NCBI GenBank assembly: GCA_934183165.1
Contig: CAKPRZ010000004.1
Location: forward strand, 34,157 to 98,156
From: an uncultured Bacilli bacterium
Lineage (GTDB): Bacteria; Bacillota_I; Bacilli_A; RF39; UBA660
Direction: 5' to 3'
DNA: 64,000 nt
Shown piece after piece: positions 52,160 to 60,208 of this stretch. How positions within the stretch are numbered: the first letter of the stretch is position 1; every line of letters starts with the position of its first letter. Both the position numbers and the translations under genes were made by a program. Under the pieces are notes generated by a model, which searched no databases, was not told the DNA's origin, and saw only the letters and a program-made list of their open reading frames with translations.

Positions 52160-52726
52160 ATGGTAAATGAGAAATCTCCGCGAGGAGAAATTAAAGATTT
52201 AGTATGTAGAGCTAGAAATAATGATAGTGAAGCTAAAGCAAAACTAATTGAAAAATATATGTATTTAGTAGATGATAAAATTAAAAAATTTGGATTTGAA
52301 CCTACAGATGATGTATATCAAATTGGATATTTACTTTTATCAAAAGCTGTTAATAACTACGTAGAAAATGATTCGAATCTTCATTTATCTATGGTAACTA
52401 ATGCTTATTTAGAATCGTGTTTCCCAAAAGCTATCGAAAGAATGAAGGAATCAGATAGTTTATTCGAAAGAACTCGCGAAATACATAAAAATCCAGAAGA
52501 AGCTAATAATCTTAGAGAAATATTCGATCAAGTAGGTAGAAGTGATATTAATAATGCCTATAAAAAAGTAATTTATATGCTTGCCCAAGGTTATACAAAA
52601 TCTGAAATAGCTAAGGTGTTTGGATGTTCAACACAATTAATAACCAGTGTTTTCACAAAATCATCAATTAAAAAAACTGTACGTGAAATTTGTCAAACAG
52701 AAGAACCAGTCTCTAGAAAAAAATAA
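52160..52726 (+). CDS. Sigma-70-like factor 3 of a tandem trio
   Basis: 188 aa. Region-2-like block DLVCRARNNDSEAKAKLIEKYMYLVD and TDDVYQIGYLLLSKAVNNYV. Its C-terminal helix-turn-helix is further from the sigma norm: MLAQGYTKSEIAKVFGCSTQLITSVFT, short of the usual recognition-helix positives. GGGTGAT overlaps the stop of factor 2. It is followed 53 bases later by a lipoprotein gene with its own ribosome-binding site and no promoter that I can see. Confidence 0.72.
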   Translation: MVNEKSPRGEIKDLVCRARNNDSEAKAKLIEKYMYLVDDKIKKFGFEPTDDVYQIGYLLLSKAVNNYVENDSNLHLSMVTNAYLESCFPKAIERMKESDSLFERTREIHKNPEEANNLREIFDQVGRSDINNAYKKVIYMLAQGYTKSEIAKVFGCSTQLITSVFTKSSIKKTVREICQTEEPVSRKK

Positions 52727-52779
52727 ATATTATTGTATAAAAAAATTAATACTGCCAACAATATTATTAGGAGGGAAAT

Positions 52780-53331
52780 ATGAAAAAATATATTTTAATG
52801 ATAGTGGCAGTTTTATTGTTTACTTGTGGTTGTGATAGTATGATGAATACGCCAACTAAAAGAGTAGAAGAATTTTTAAATAAGTATCAAAGACATGATA
52901 GTGAAGTATTAAATCAACTTGATAATGTAGTGAAAGAAACAGAAGCTGAATATGAGTTTACAACTGATCAGATGAATAGTTATAAAGATCTTATAAAAAA
53001 ACAATATAAAGATTTAACTTATACTATTAAAGAAGAAACTATTGATGGTAATAATGCTACTGTTACTGTTGAAATAGAAGTATATGATTATAATAAAGCA
53101 TTGGTAGAAGCTGAAAATTATTATAAAGCAAATGCTGATAAATTTAAAAATCAAGAGGGCGAATTGGATGCTTCAAAGTATATGGACTATAAAATAGAGC
53201 AATTAAAAAATGTTAATGATAAAATCAAATATACTTTAAATTTGACTCTTACTAAGAGTGATAAGAAGTGGATTTTAAATGATTTAACAGAAGCCGATCG
53301 TCAAAAAATTCATGGATTATATAATTCCTAA
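52780..53331 (+). CDS. Putative lipoprotein, DUF4878/NTF2-like
   Basis: 183 aa. A short signal peptide ends in LLFTCGCDSMM; the lipobox is imperfect, with Cys at the expected place but an extra Cys beside it. The mature part is a small alpha+beta domain: PTKRVEEFLNKYQRHDSEVL, then TYTIKEETIDGNNATVTVEIEVYDY, and DKKWILNDLTEADRQKI at the end. This matches the NTF2-like DUF4878 layout common in lipoproteins. AGGAGGG precedes the ATG. It may be part of the sigma-like operon, where an envelope partner would be natural, but no anti-sigma motif is visible. Confidence 0.65.
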   Translation: MKKYILMIVAVLLFTCGCDSMMNTPTKRVEEFLNKYQRHDSEVLNQLDNVVKETEAEYEFTTDQMNSYKDLIKKQYKDLTYTIKEETIDGNNATVTVEIEVYDYNKALVEAENYYKANADKFKNQEGELDASKYMDYKIEQLKNVNDKIKYTLNLTLTKSDKKWILNDLTEADRQKIHGLYNS

Positions 53332-53337
53332 TTAAAA

Positions 53338-53369
53338 GCAACTATATATTGAAGAATAGTTGTTTTTTT
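53338..53369 (+). terminator. Intrinsic terminator
   Basis: GCAACTAT and ATAGTTGT form an 8-bp stem (one G-U pair), followed by seven T. Confidence 0.85.
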
Positions 53370-53395
53370 GTTATCCTTACTTTAGGAGGATAACC

Positions 53396-54097
53396 ATGAA
53401 ATATAAAAGAATTTTGTTGAAACTAAGTGGCGAAGCTTTAAAAGGAAATATAGAAAAAGGAATCGTTGATTTTGATTATGTTTTAAATTTATGTAGGGCA
53501 ATTTCGAACTTAGGAGAAAATGTAAAAATCGGTATAGTAGTAGGTGGAGGCAATATCTGGAGGGGTAGACAAAATACTTATATTGATAGCAATACCTCGG
53601 ATACAATAGGAATATTTGGTACTAGTATTAATGCTCTTATATTAAAAGCAGCATTTGACAAATTAGGAGTTAGTGCTTTCCTTTTTAATTCTTTCAAAGC
53701 AGAAGGATTAATAGAAAAAATTCCACCTAAAGAAGCATTGGTAAAAAAGTTAGAAGAAAATATATTGATATTTGGAGGAGGAACTGGCTATGTTGGGTGT
53801 TCAACTGATACAGCATCAGCTAATATGGCAGTTCAAATGAATGCTGATGCAATAATTAAATTAACCAATGTTGATGGTATTTATAACAAAGATCCTAATG
53901 TCTACTCTGATGCAACTAAATATGATAAAATAACTTTTGAAGAAGTAATTAAGAAAAACTTGAAAGTTATGGATATTGAATCTATTAAAATATGCCAAAA
54001 AAATAATATTGATATTATTGTTGCTAATATAAATACTTTATTTAATCTTGATAACTTTATGAGTGAAAAAAATTATAGTATCTTAAAAAATGATTGA
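53396..54097 (+). CDS. pyrH: UMP kinase (divergent)
   Basis: 233 aa from the ATG at 53396 with AGGAGG upstream. KRILLKLSGEALKG, VVGGGNIWRGRQ, GFGGGTGYVGCSTDTAS-like (here IFGGGTGYVGCSTDTA) and IIKLTNVDGIYNKDP are amino-acid-kinase motifs specific to PyrH. It phosphorylates UMP to UDP. The TDTA loop keeps Thr-Asp-Thr, but the usual NPFF before it is replaced by YVGC. The customary frr and tsf neighbours are absent. So it is either the only, diverged PyrH or a second paralogue. Single gene with its own terminator. Confidence 0.85.
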   Translation: MKYKRILLKLSGEALKGNIEKGIVDFDYVLNLCRAISNLGENVKIGIVVGGGNIWRGRQNTYIDSNTSDTIGIFGTSINALILKAAFDKLGVSAFLFNSFKAEGLIEKIPPKEALVKKLEENILIFGGGTGYVGCSTDTASANMAVQMNADAIIKLTNVDGIYNKDPNVYSDATKYDKITFEEVIKKNLKVMDIESIKICQKNNIDIIVANINTLFNLDNFMSEKNYSILKND

Positions 54098-54112
54098 GAA
54101 ATCATTTTTTTT
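54088..54112 (+). terminator. Intrinsic terminator
   Basis: AATGATT-GAGA-AATCATT followed by a T tract, overlapping the stop codon of pyrH. Confidence 0.8.
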
Positions 54113-54171
54113 ATGTTTAATTTTTGATAAATAACTACTTATTTCTTACATATAATTCTTTAGGTGATAAA

Positions 54172-55251
54172 ATGAAAAAACTATTATTATTTTTAATTCT
54201 AGTAATGATTCCTTTTAATACATACGCTATTACAGATACTGCAAGGTCAACTATAGTAATGGATATGGATAGTAAAAGAATTTTGTATGAGAAGAATGCA
54301 AATGAACCTAGACTTATTGCGTCAATTACTAAAATTATGACTGCTGTTGTTGCAATAGAAGAAGGAAGTTTAGATGAAGAAGTGACTGTAGGAGAAGAAG
54401 TTTTAAGCATGTATGGATCTAATATTTATATCGAATTAGGTGAGAAAATGACCTTAAGGAATTTATTATATGGACTTATGCTTAGAAGTGGTAATGATGC
54501 AGCAGTTGTAATAGCAAAACATATAGCGGGTAGTGAAGAGAAGTTTGTAGAATTAATGAATAAAAAAGCACATGAAATAGGTATGAAAAATACTAACTAT
54601 AAAAATTGCCATGGACTTGATGAAAAGACAAAAAATCATTCAACAGCGTATGATATGGCAATACTTTCTAGTTATGCTAATAAAAACAAGACATATAAGG
54701 AAATTGTCTCAACTAAAAAATGGACAGTACAATCAAATAACAAGACATATGTATGGCATAATCGTAATAAATTATTATATTCTTATAAATATACAACCGG
54801 TGGAAAAACAGGATATACTCCAAGTGCTGGTAGAACTTTAGTTACAACTGCGACTAAAAATAATATGAATCTAACTGTTGTAACACTTAATGATGGAAAT
54901 GAATATATAACGCATAAATCTTTATATGATTATTATTTTGATAAATATAATAATTTTTTAATTGTCGATAGGAATAACTTTGATAGTTATGATAATTTTT
55001 ATAAAGATAAATTGTATATAAAGAAATCATTTACATATCCACTTACTAAAAATGAAGAAAATAGTGTTAAAGTGATAGTTAGCTTATATAAGAACAAAAA
55101 TTATTCTGATAATGATAAAGTAGGCGATGTTATAGTAAAATTAAAAGACAAAGAAATATTTAAAACAGATGTTTATGTGAAAAAAGATAGTCATAGTAAA
55201 AAAAATATATTAAATAAAATAAAAATATTTTTTAAGAAAATCTTTAAATAA
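54172..55251 (+). CDS. dacF: D-alanyl-D-alanine carboxypeptidase (DacF-like PBP)
   Basis: 359 aa from the ATG at 54172 (AGGTGAT upstream). A signal peptide (1-19, ending NTYA) is followed by the penicillin-binding domain: S51-IT-K54, S106-G-N (RSGNDAAV) and K212-T-G (GGKTGYTPSAGRTL). These are the three active-site motifs of low-molecular-weight class A PBPs, peptidase family S11. A C-terminal domain and a lysine-rich amphipathic helix (NKIKIFFKKIFK) would hold it to the membrane. It trims pentapeptides in peptidoglycan. Single gene. Confidence 0.93.
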   Translation: MKKLLLFLILVMIPFNTYAITDTARSTIVMDMDSKRILYEKNANEPRLIASITKIMTAVVAIEEGSLDEEVTVGEEVLSMYGSNIYIELGEKMTLRNLLYGLMLRSGNDAAVVIAKHIAGSEEKFVELMNKKAHEIGMKNTNYKNCHGLDEKTKNHSTAYDMAILSSYANKNKTYKEIVSTKKWTVQSNNKTYVWHNRNKLLYSYKYTTGGKTGYTPSAGRTLVTTATKNNMNLTVVTLNDGNEYITHKSLYDYYFDKYNNFLIVDRNNFDSYDNFYKDKLYIKKSFTYPLTKNEENSVKVIVSLYKNKNYSDNDKVGDVIVKLKDKEIFKTDVYVKKDSHSKKNILNKIKIFFKKIFK

Positions 55252-55302
55252 TAAAATAGACTAATTTAATATATAATGGTATAATTCTTCTAGGTGATTT
55301 TA

Positions 55303-56019
55303 ATGGAACGTTTACAAAAAGTTATGGCTAATAGTGGTATAGCATCACGTAGAAAATCTGAGGAATTAATAAAAGCTGGAAGAGTAAAAGTAAATGGTCA
55401 AATTGTATTTGAATTGGGAAGTAAAGTTTCAAAAAACGATATCATAGAAGTTGACAATGTAAAAATATCGAATGAAGAAAAGATTTATATATTATTAAAT
55501 AAACCAAGAGGAGTTGTTACAACATCTCATGATGAGCATAATAGAAAAACAGTAATTGATTTAATTGAAACTGATAAAAGAATTTATCCAGTTGGGAGAT
55601 TGGATTATGATACAACTGGTCTTATCTTATTAACTAATGATGGTGAATTTACTAATAATATTACTCATCCAAAAAATAAAATTGATAAAACATATGTAGC
55701 TAAAATAAATGGAATATTAAGCATATCTGATATTATGGCATTAAAAAAGGGTGTAGTGATAGATCAGTATAAGACTTCAAAAGCTAGGGTCAAAGTAAGA
55801 AAAATAGATAATAAGAATAACAATTCGATAGTGGAAATAACTATACACGAAGGTAAAAATCATCAAGTAAAGAAAATGTTTGAATCACTTGGTTATAAAG
55901 TTTTAAAATTAAAAAGAGAAAAAATAGCGTTCTTAACTTTAAAAGGATTAAATTCAGGAGAGTATAGAATGCTTAACTCTAAAGAAGTTAATCAGTTATA
56001 TGCACTTTCTCAAAAATAA
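55303..56019 (+). CDS. rluB: 23S rRNA pseudouridine synthase B-type
   Basis: 238 aa from the ATG at 55303 (AGGTGAT upstream). An N-terminal S4 domain (MERLQKVMANSGIASRRKSEELI) leads to the catalytic domain with ILLNKPRGVVTT and GRLDYDTTGLILLTNDG, which carries the catalytic Asp, then HEGKNHQVKKMFESLGYKV. This is the RsuA/RluB/E/F family; in Bacillota this position normally means RluB acting on 23S rRNA. It converges with the ferredoxin gene across a shared terminator. Confidence 0.92.
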   Translation: MERLQKVMANSGIASRRKSEELIKAGRVKVNGQIVFELGSKVSKNDIIEVDNVKISNEEKIYILLNKPRGVVTTSHDEHNRKTVIDLIETDKRIYPVGRLDYDTTGLILLTNDGEFTNNITHPKNKIDKTYVAKINGILSISDIMALKKGVVIDQYKTSKARVKVRKIDNKNNNSIVEITIHEGKNHQVKKMFESLGYKVLKLKREKIAFLTLKGLNSGEYRMLNSKEVNQLYALSQK

Positions 56020-56050
56020 AAATATAGGAACAGACTCCCTATATTTTTAT
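56012..56050. terminator. Bidirectional terminator between rluB and ferredoxin genes
   Basis: AAAAATATAGG and CCTATATTTTT form an 11-bp stem with poly-A and poly-T flanks, so it works in both directions. Confidence 0.9.
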
Positions 56051-56238
56051 TTTTCATCTACTATACTAATAGCGCCAGTAGGACAATTTTCACTAGCTTC
56101 TATTGCATCTTCTTTATTTTCTTCAGTTATTTCATCCTTAACATATGCAAATCCATCATCTCCAATATCAAATGCATCACATATAGCTTGACATGCACCA
56201 CATCCAATACATGCATCCTTTTCTATTTTTGCTTTCAT
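56047..56238 (-). CDS. fer: Single-cluster [4Fe-4S] ferredoxin
   Basis: 63 aa. DACIGCGACQAICDAF supplies three closely spaced Cys plus one more, and ENCPTGAIS near the C-terminus provides the remote ligand followed by Pro. The short acidic sequence is of the Bacillus Fer type with one [4Fe-4S] cluster. GGAG precedes the ATG. It is a general low-potential electron carrier and stands alone on the minus strand. Confidence 0.93.
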   Translation of the reverse strand: MKAKIEKDACIGCGACQAICDAFDIGDDGFAYVKDEITEENKEDAIEASENCPTGAISIVDEK

Positions 56239-56260
56239 AAATTCACTCCTTCTTTAAACT

Positions 56261-56289
56261 ATTATATAATAAATTTAATAAATGTACAA
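56261..56289 (-). promoter_or_regulatory. Promoter of the ferredoxin gene
   Basis: On the minus strand TTGTAC (56289-56284) and TATAAT (56266-56261) are 17 bases apart. Confidence 0.7.
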
Positions 56290-56382
56290 AAAATATACAA
56301 AAATTTACACTTATATTAGACACAAACTTTTGTTTTTTTGTAAAATATGATAATATATTTATATATAGAATAGAGGTGTTTT

Positions 56383-57171
56383 ATGGAAAAAAGAACACAA
56401 AGGTATACTAGTGATACTGTAGAAAAACCAATAAGAAAGACAAGACTTGGTAAAAATCAATATCTTTATGATGAAATAAATAATAAAATTGGATATGATG
56501 ATATTGTTAATTTAGATACGCAAACAAGAATTGACTTATCACAGTTATCTTCAAACAAAGCAACTAGAGAACAATATCAGGTTGTAAAAGATTATCAAAA
56601 TTTAATTGATAAAGTTGAAGAAGAAAAAATAGAAGAGACAGAAGAAGAACCTAGAATTTATGATATTAATAGTGTGTTAGAAGAAGCTAAAAAAAATAGA
56701 ATTAAATATGATGAATTAGAAAGAAAAAGAAAACTAAGAGAGAATAACTATGTTACTTTAGCAAACCCTGATGAAAAAGTAGAACAACCAAAAAAAGAAA
56801 ATGATATAGATGAAGAAGAATTAACTAACTTGATTAATACGATTACATCTCATAATTTACTAAGTGAAATAGAAAAGGCAAGCAAAGAAGAAGATGGTAA
56901 TGATGATATATTATCTGATTTAGTCGCAACTAACGTTGATTTAAATTTAGAAGATGGAATAGCTAAAGAATACGCAACGGATTCTGATGAAGACATAGAT
57001 AAATCTTTCTATACACAATCGATGGATTTATCAGAACAAGACTTTGAATTTAGTGAAGAATTAGAAAGAGAACGAAAAACCAAAATTAAAATAGCAATAG
57101 TTGTTTCAATAATAATAGTTATAATTGGTGTAGTTTTATTTTTAGTACTTAAAAAGAAAGGAATTTTATAG
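56383..57171 (+). CDS. Acidic cytoplasmic protein with C-terminal membrane anchor
   Basis: 262 aa. The first 225 residues are very polar, rich in Glu, Asp and Lys, and mostly helical or disordered; a basic start (RTQRYTSDTVEKPIRKTR) gives way to acidic stretches such as EEEKIEETEEEPRIYD-like segments. A single helix at about 235-256 (IKIAIVVSIIIVIIGVVLFL) precedes a short KKKGIL tail, so the protein is tail-anchored. No family recognised. GAGGTG precedes the ATG. It lies upstream of yunB in a wall and sporulation-type neighbourhood. Confidence 0.6.
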   Translation: MEKRTQRYTSDTVEKPIRKTRLGKNQYLYDEINNKIGYDDIVNLDTQTRIDLSQLSSNKATREQYQVVKDYQNLIDKVEEEKIEETEEEPRIYDINSVLEEAKKNRIKYDELERKRKLRENNYVTLANPDEKVEQPKKENDIDEEELTNLINTITSHNLLSEIEKASKEEDGNDDILSDLVATNVDLNLEDGIAKEYATDSDEDIDKSFYTQSMDLSEQDFEFSEELERERKTKIKIAIVVSIIIVIIGVVLFLVLKKKGIL

Positions 57172-57193
57172 ATTTATATAATTCTTTTTTTTT
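57157..57193 (+). terminator. Intrinsic terminator
   Basis: AAAGGAATT and AATTCTTTT form a 9-bp stem (one G-U pair) around an AT loop, followed by a long T tract. Confidence 0.7.
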
Positions 57194-57216
57194 ACATATA
57201 ATTAATAAGTGATAAT

Positions 57217-57960
57217 ATGAAAAAATTAAAATTAAAGAAGCATAAGAAGTTTACTAAAAAGAAAATATTAATAATTACAATTTCTACTATTATGGTTATG
57301 GCTTTAGTATTGTCCTTAAAACTAGGTAAAAGAATAAATAAGAAAATTTTAAAATATTCAGAAATAGAAGTTACAAAAATATCTAAAATAATAGTTAATG
57401 AAGCAGTAACAGAAGAAATAGCTAAAAAAATAAATATAAATGATTTATTTATTATAGAAAAAAATAGTAATGGTAATATTCAAATGATAGATTTCGATTC
57501 TAATGTTTTTAATGATATTATAAGTAGTATTAATAAAAACGTTTATAAGTATTTTAAAGAGTTAGAAACAGGTAATAGTTCTATTATAAATACAAAACAA
57601 AATCTAATTACTAATACAAACATAATAAGTAATAAAAAAGGAATAGTTTTTGAAATACCTATGGGTGTGATGATGAACAATAGCTTTTTATCTAATTTAG
57701 GACCTAAAATTCCCGTTAAAGTATCATTAAATGGTGATATTGATTCTGAAATACAGACAAGTATAGAAAGCTATGGTATTAATAATGCTATATTGAAAAT
57801 ATATATTAAATTAAGAGTTAGTGAACAAATTATTTTACCACTTATATCTAAAAAGGTTGTAATAACGAGTTCGATACCAATAGCTATAAAAATGGTTCAA
57901 GGACTTATTCCGGATTATTATTTTGATGGCTCTAAAACAACGAGTAGTAAAACTACATAA
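57217..57960 (+). CDS. yunB: YunB-like sporulation protein
   Basis: 247 aa. A basic N-terminus and one membrane helix (about 18-38) lead to the YunB core: ISKIIVNEAVTEEIAKKININDL, NGNIQMIDFDSNVFN, FEIPMGVMMNNSFLSNLGPKIPVKVS and the final SSIPIAIKMVQGLIPDYYFDG. In Bacillus, YunB is under mother-cell sporulation control. The yutD homologue follows 32 bases later, as in the Bacillus chromosome neighbourhood. Whether this small genome sporulates cannot be judged from this window. Confidence 0.8.
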   Translation: MKKLKLKKHKKFTKKKILIITISTIMVMALVLSLKLGKRINKKILKYSEIEVTKISKIIVNEAVTEEIAKKININDLFIIEKNSNGNIQMIDFDSNVFNDIISSINKNVYKYFKELETGNSSIINTKQNLITNTNIISNKKGIVFEIPMGVMMNNSFLSNLGPKIPVKVSLNGDIDSEIQTSIESYGINNAILKIYIKLRVSEQIILPLISKKVVITSSIPIAIKMVQGLIPDYYFDGSKTTSSKTT

Positions 57961-57992
57961 ATTTGTGTTATAATGTTGTAGAGGTAGATAAT

Positions 57993-58277
57993 ATGAAGAT
58001 AATACATATAGATAATTTAGATTATGAAGTGGTTGATGAATTTAAAAATGCTTTAGATGAAGAAGAACTAAAAAATATTTTTACTGATTATTTTTATACT
58101 TTTGATTATGTGTTAGGAGATTACTCATATAATAAACTTAGGTTAAAAGGATTTTATAAAGCAGATAATAAAAAAGTACAAGAATATAATAATGTAGATA
58201 AATATAAAAATTATTTAGAAGATTTTTGTGCGAATGAATGCCCATATTTTTTAATAAAAAAGCAAATAAAGTCTTGA
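57993..58277 (+). CDS. yutD: YutD-like DUF1027 protein
   Basis: 94 aa from the ATG at 57993 (AGAGGT upstream). YEVVDEFKNALDEEELKNIF, DYVLGDYSYNKLRLKGFYK and the final NECPYFLIKKQ match the DUF1027/YutD family of Bacilli almost along its whole length. A structure is known for the family but no function. Gene order (yunB, yutD, then YutH-like and NifU) supports the call. Confidence 0.85.
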   Translation: MKIIHIDNLDYEVVDEFKNALDEEELKNIFTDYFYTFDYVLGDYSYNKLRLKGFYKADNKKVQEYNNVDKYKNYLEDFCANECPYFLIKKQIKS

Positions 58278-58302
58278 AAAAACAATATAAATATAATAAA
58301 AT
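58274..58302 (+). promoter_or_regulatory. Possible promoter of the DUF1292 gene
   Basis: TTGAAA (58274-58279) overlaps the yutD stop codon; TAAAAT (58297-58302) follows after 17 bases. Confidence 0.45.
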
Positions 58303-58333
58303 TGTAATTAGATAGTAAAGGGAGGACTAGTAT

Positions 58334-58609
58334 ATGAATGAAGAAAAAAAGATAATGTCAATAATTCAAGAAGATGGATCTATAGACGAAGTAGAGGTTT
58401 TAGTTACTTTTGAATTTACAGATACTAAGAAAGCTTATGTAATATATACAAAAAATGAAACTGATGATAATGGTAATGTAACTGTTTATGCAGCATCAGT
58501 TATGAGTAATGATCAAGAAGGTACTAAACTTGGTGGAATTGATACTGATGAAGAATGGACAAGAATTAAGGAAGTATTGAAGAGTTTATCAAAAGAAGGA
58601 CAAGAATAG
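58334..58609 (+). CDS. DUF1292 family protein (YrzB-like)
   Basis: 91 aa, acidic. SIIQEDGSIDEVEVLVTFEF, then KAYVIYTKNETDDNGNVTVYAA and a final DEEWTRIKEVL are the DUF1292 pattern. In Bacilli the family usually lies beside alaS-yrrK; here it has moved next to yutD. GGGAGG precedes the ATG. Function unknown. The 512-aa protein gene follows 17 bases later in the same transcript. Confidence 0.85.
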   Translation: MNEEKKIMSIIQEDGSIDEVEVLVTFEFTDTKKAYVIYTKNETDDNGNVTVYAASVMSNDQEGTKLGGIDTDEEWTRIKEVLKSLSKEGQE

Positions 58610-58626
58610 TTTAAGGAGGTTTTGTT

Positions 58627-60165
58627 ATGCCAGAAGAAATGATAACATTTAAACAAGAGCCAGAAAAAGCAAAGTCAGAAGGTAAAAATCATAGAGCTAT
58701 TAAATTTGCATCTAGAAGTTTAGAGTCTTTTAAGCGTGCTGTTGAACGTAAAAATAAAAGGACTAAATTAGAAACAAACTATAATGAAATGTATGATAAA
58801 GTCCAAAAAATGATTAAAAAAGATGATAAAGGATTGGAAGAAGAGATCAGTTATGGACTAGATTACTTGAAAAGAATAGGCGTTAAACTCATAGCCATGG
58901 ATTTTGATAAAAGAGTTAAATTAGAATCAGAATCTAAGAAGGTTAAACTTAAAGGTTCGACATTAAGTAGAATTTATCAAAGAGCGAAAAAATTTATTGA
59001 TAACAAAGTATTAAGAGAAGCAACTAAGACAGTTGCTAGAGAAAATTTTGATGATGCTTTTTATAATTTAAGATTTGGTAATGAACAAGAAAAAAATAAT
59101 GAGGCTAGCAGATTGGGTGATTATAGTAATTTTGTTTCTAGTCTTAATAAACAACATGAAACAAGTCCTATTTCTGTAGAACCAGTTAGAAAAGATGCTG
59201 ATATTGCTGCTACTACTCTTGATGCAGGATTGAGTTTAAATTCATTAAAAAATCCTTCTGTAGCAGTTGATGAAGTTAAACCTGTTGAAGTTGATTCAAA
59301 TGTTGGTTCAATTCTTTCAGGATTCGCATCTACTAAAACTCCTGTAGAAACAACTAATAATTTTAATGTTAATGAAACTAAACCAGTTGAAATTGATCCA
59401 AATGCCAGTTCAATTCTTTCGGGATTTATACCAAAACCTTTTGCTGAGAAACCAGTTGTTACACCTGAAGTAGAAGACATTAATGCAAAATCAATAATTA
59501 CTAGATATAATGATGAGGTAAAAGATCAAGATTCGGCAGAAAAAGAAGCTTTGTTAGAAAATTACTTAAGTGGTTCTCAAAAAGCAATAGAAACTAGGGA
59601 TTCTTTAACAAAAGAAAATGAAGGAGCACAACTTCCTACTGTAGATGTCTCTTTAGAAGATAAGAAGGAAGGGTTAATAAGTGAAAATGAAGCTTCCGTA
59701 GTTGAACCTATAATAGTAGATAAAAAAGATACTATAACAAGAGAGAATACTCCTGTTTCAGATGACAAAATAAATGAACAAATATCTAGATTGAGCGAAG
59801 TAAGAAGAAATAATCCACATGTTAATTCTGAAGGAGAATTTATAAGCCATAGAATGCATAAATATGGTCAAGAAAAGCAAGAAAAACCAGTTGTAAAACC
59901 TACTATTAAGTTAAGACCAGTTGCTATAGATGAAAGCGTACAAGATGTTGTTGCACGTGTCGTTGATCCAGATAATATGAGCTTATCTCAATTAAAAGCA
60001 GAAAGAGCAAAATTAGATGCTGCTTATAATGCTGCAATAGTAAAAAAAGAAGAAGAAATTAAACGAGCTCAAGAAGAAAGAGAAGAGAAAGAAAGAAGAA
60101 GGGCAGCAATACTTGAAGAGTTAAGCGCATTGGATGCTGAATTAGATGGACCAAGAAGACGTTAG
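58627..60165 (+). CDS. Large hydrophilic protein with internal repeats and coiled-coil end
   Basis: 512 aa, not recognised; no signal or membrane segment. Residues 1-180 are helical and basic. Between about 215 and 310 there are at least two and a half copies of a unit: KPVEVDSNVGSILSGF, KPVEIDPNASSILSGF and VEDINAKSIITRY. The C-terminal 60 residues are a charged coiled coil (KKEEEIKRAQEEREEKE) with an arginine tail. The repeated short linear motif suggests docking of a partner protein. AAGGAGG precedes the ATG. The end of the gene forms one arm of the terminator. Confidence 0.6.
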   Translation: MPEEMITFKQEPEKAKSEGKNHRAIKFASRSLESFKRAVERKNKRTKLETNYNEMYDKVQKMIKKDDKGLEEEISYGLDYLKRIGVKLIAMDFDKRVKLESESKKVKLKGSTLSRIYQRAKKFIDNKVLREATKTVARENFDDAFYNLRFGNEQEKNNEASRLGDYSNFVSSLNKQHETSPISVEPVRKDADIAATTLDAGLSLNSLKNPSVAVDEVKPVEVDSNVGSILSGFASTKTPVETTNNFNVNETKPVEIDPNASSILSGFIPKPFAEKPVVTPEVEDINAKSIITRYNDEVKDQDSAEKEALLENYLSGSQKAIETRDSLTKENEGAQLPTVDVSLEDKKEGLISENEASVVEPIIVDKKDTITRENTPVSDDKINEQISRLSEVRRNNPHVNSEGEFISHRMHKYGQEKQEKPVVKPTIKLRPVAIDESVQDVVARVVDPDNMSLSQLKAERAKLDAAYNAAIVKKEEEIKRAQEEREEKERRRAAILEELSALDAELDGPRRR

Positions 60166-60179
60166 TCTTCTTTTTTTTT
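60153..60179 (+). terminator. Intrinsic terminator
   Basis: AGAAGAC-GTTA-GTCTTCT followed by nine T, overlapping the end of the 512-aa protein gene. Confidence 0.92.
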
Positions 60180-60208
60180 ATCTACATATAATTAATAGAG
60201 GGGATATT

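Noticed and set aside
52647..52835. 62-codon frame overlapping sigma-like factor 3 and the lipoprotein gene
   Set aside because: No ribosome-binding site; the lipoprotein frame with AGGAGGG and a signal peptide explains the region.
56000..56191. 63-codon plus-strand frame opposite the ferredoxin gene
   Set aside because: The minus strand encodes a clear ferredoxin; the plus frame is only its shadow.
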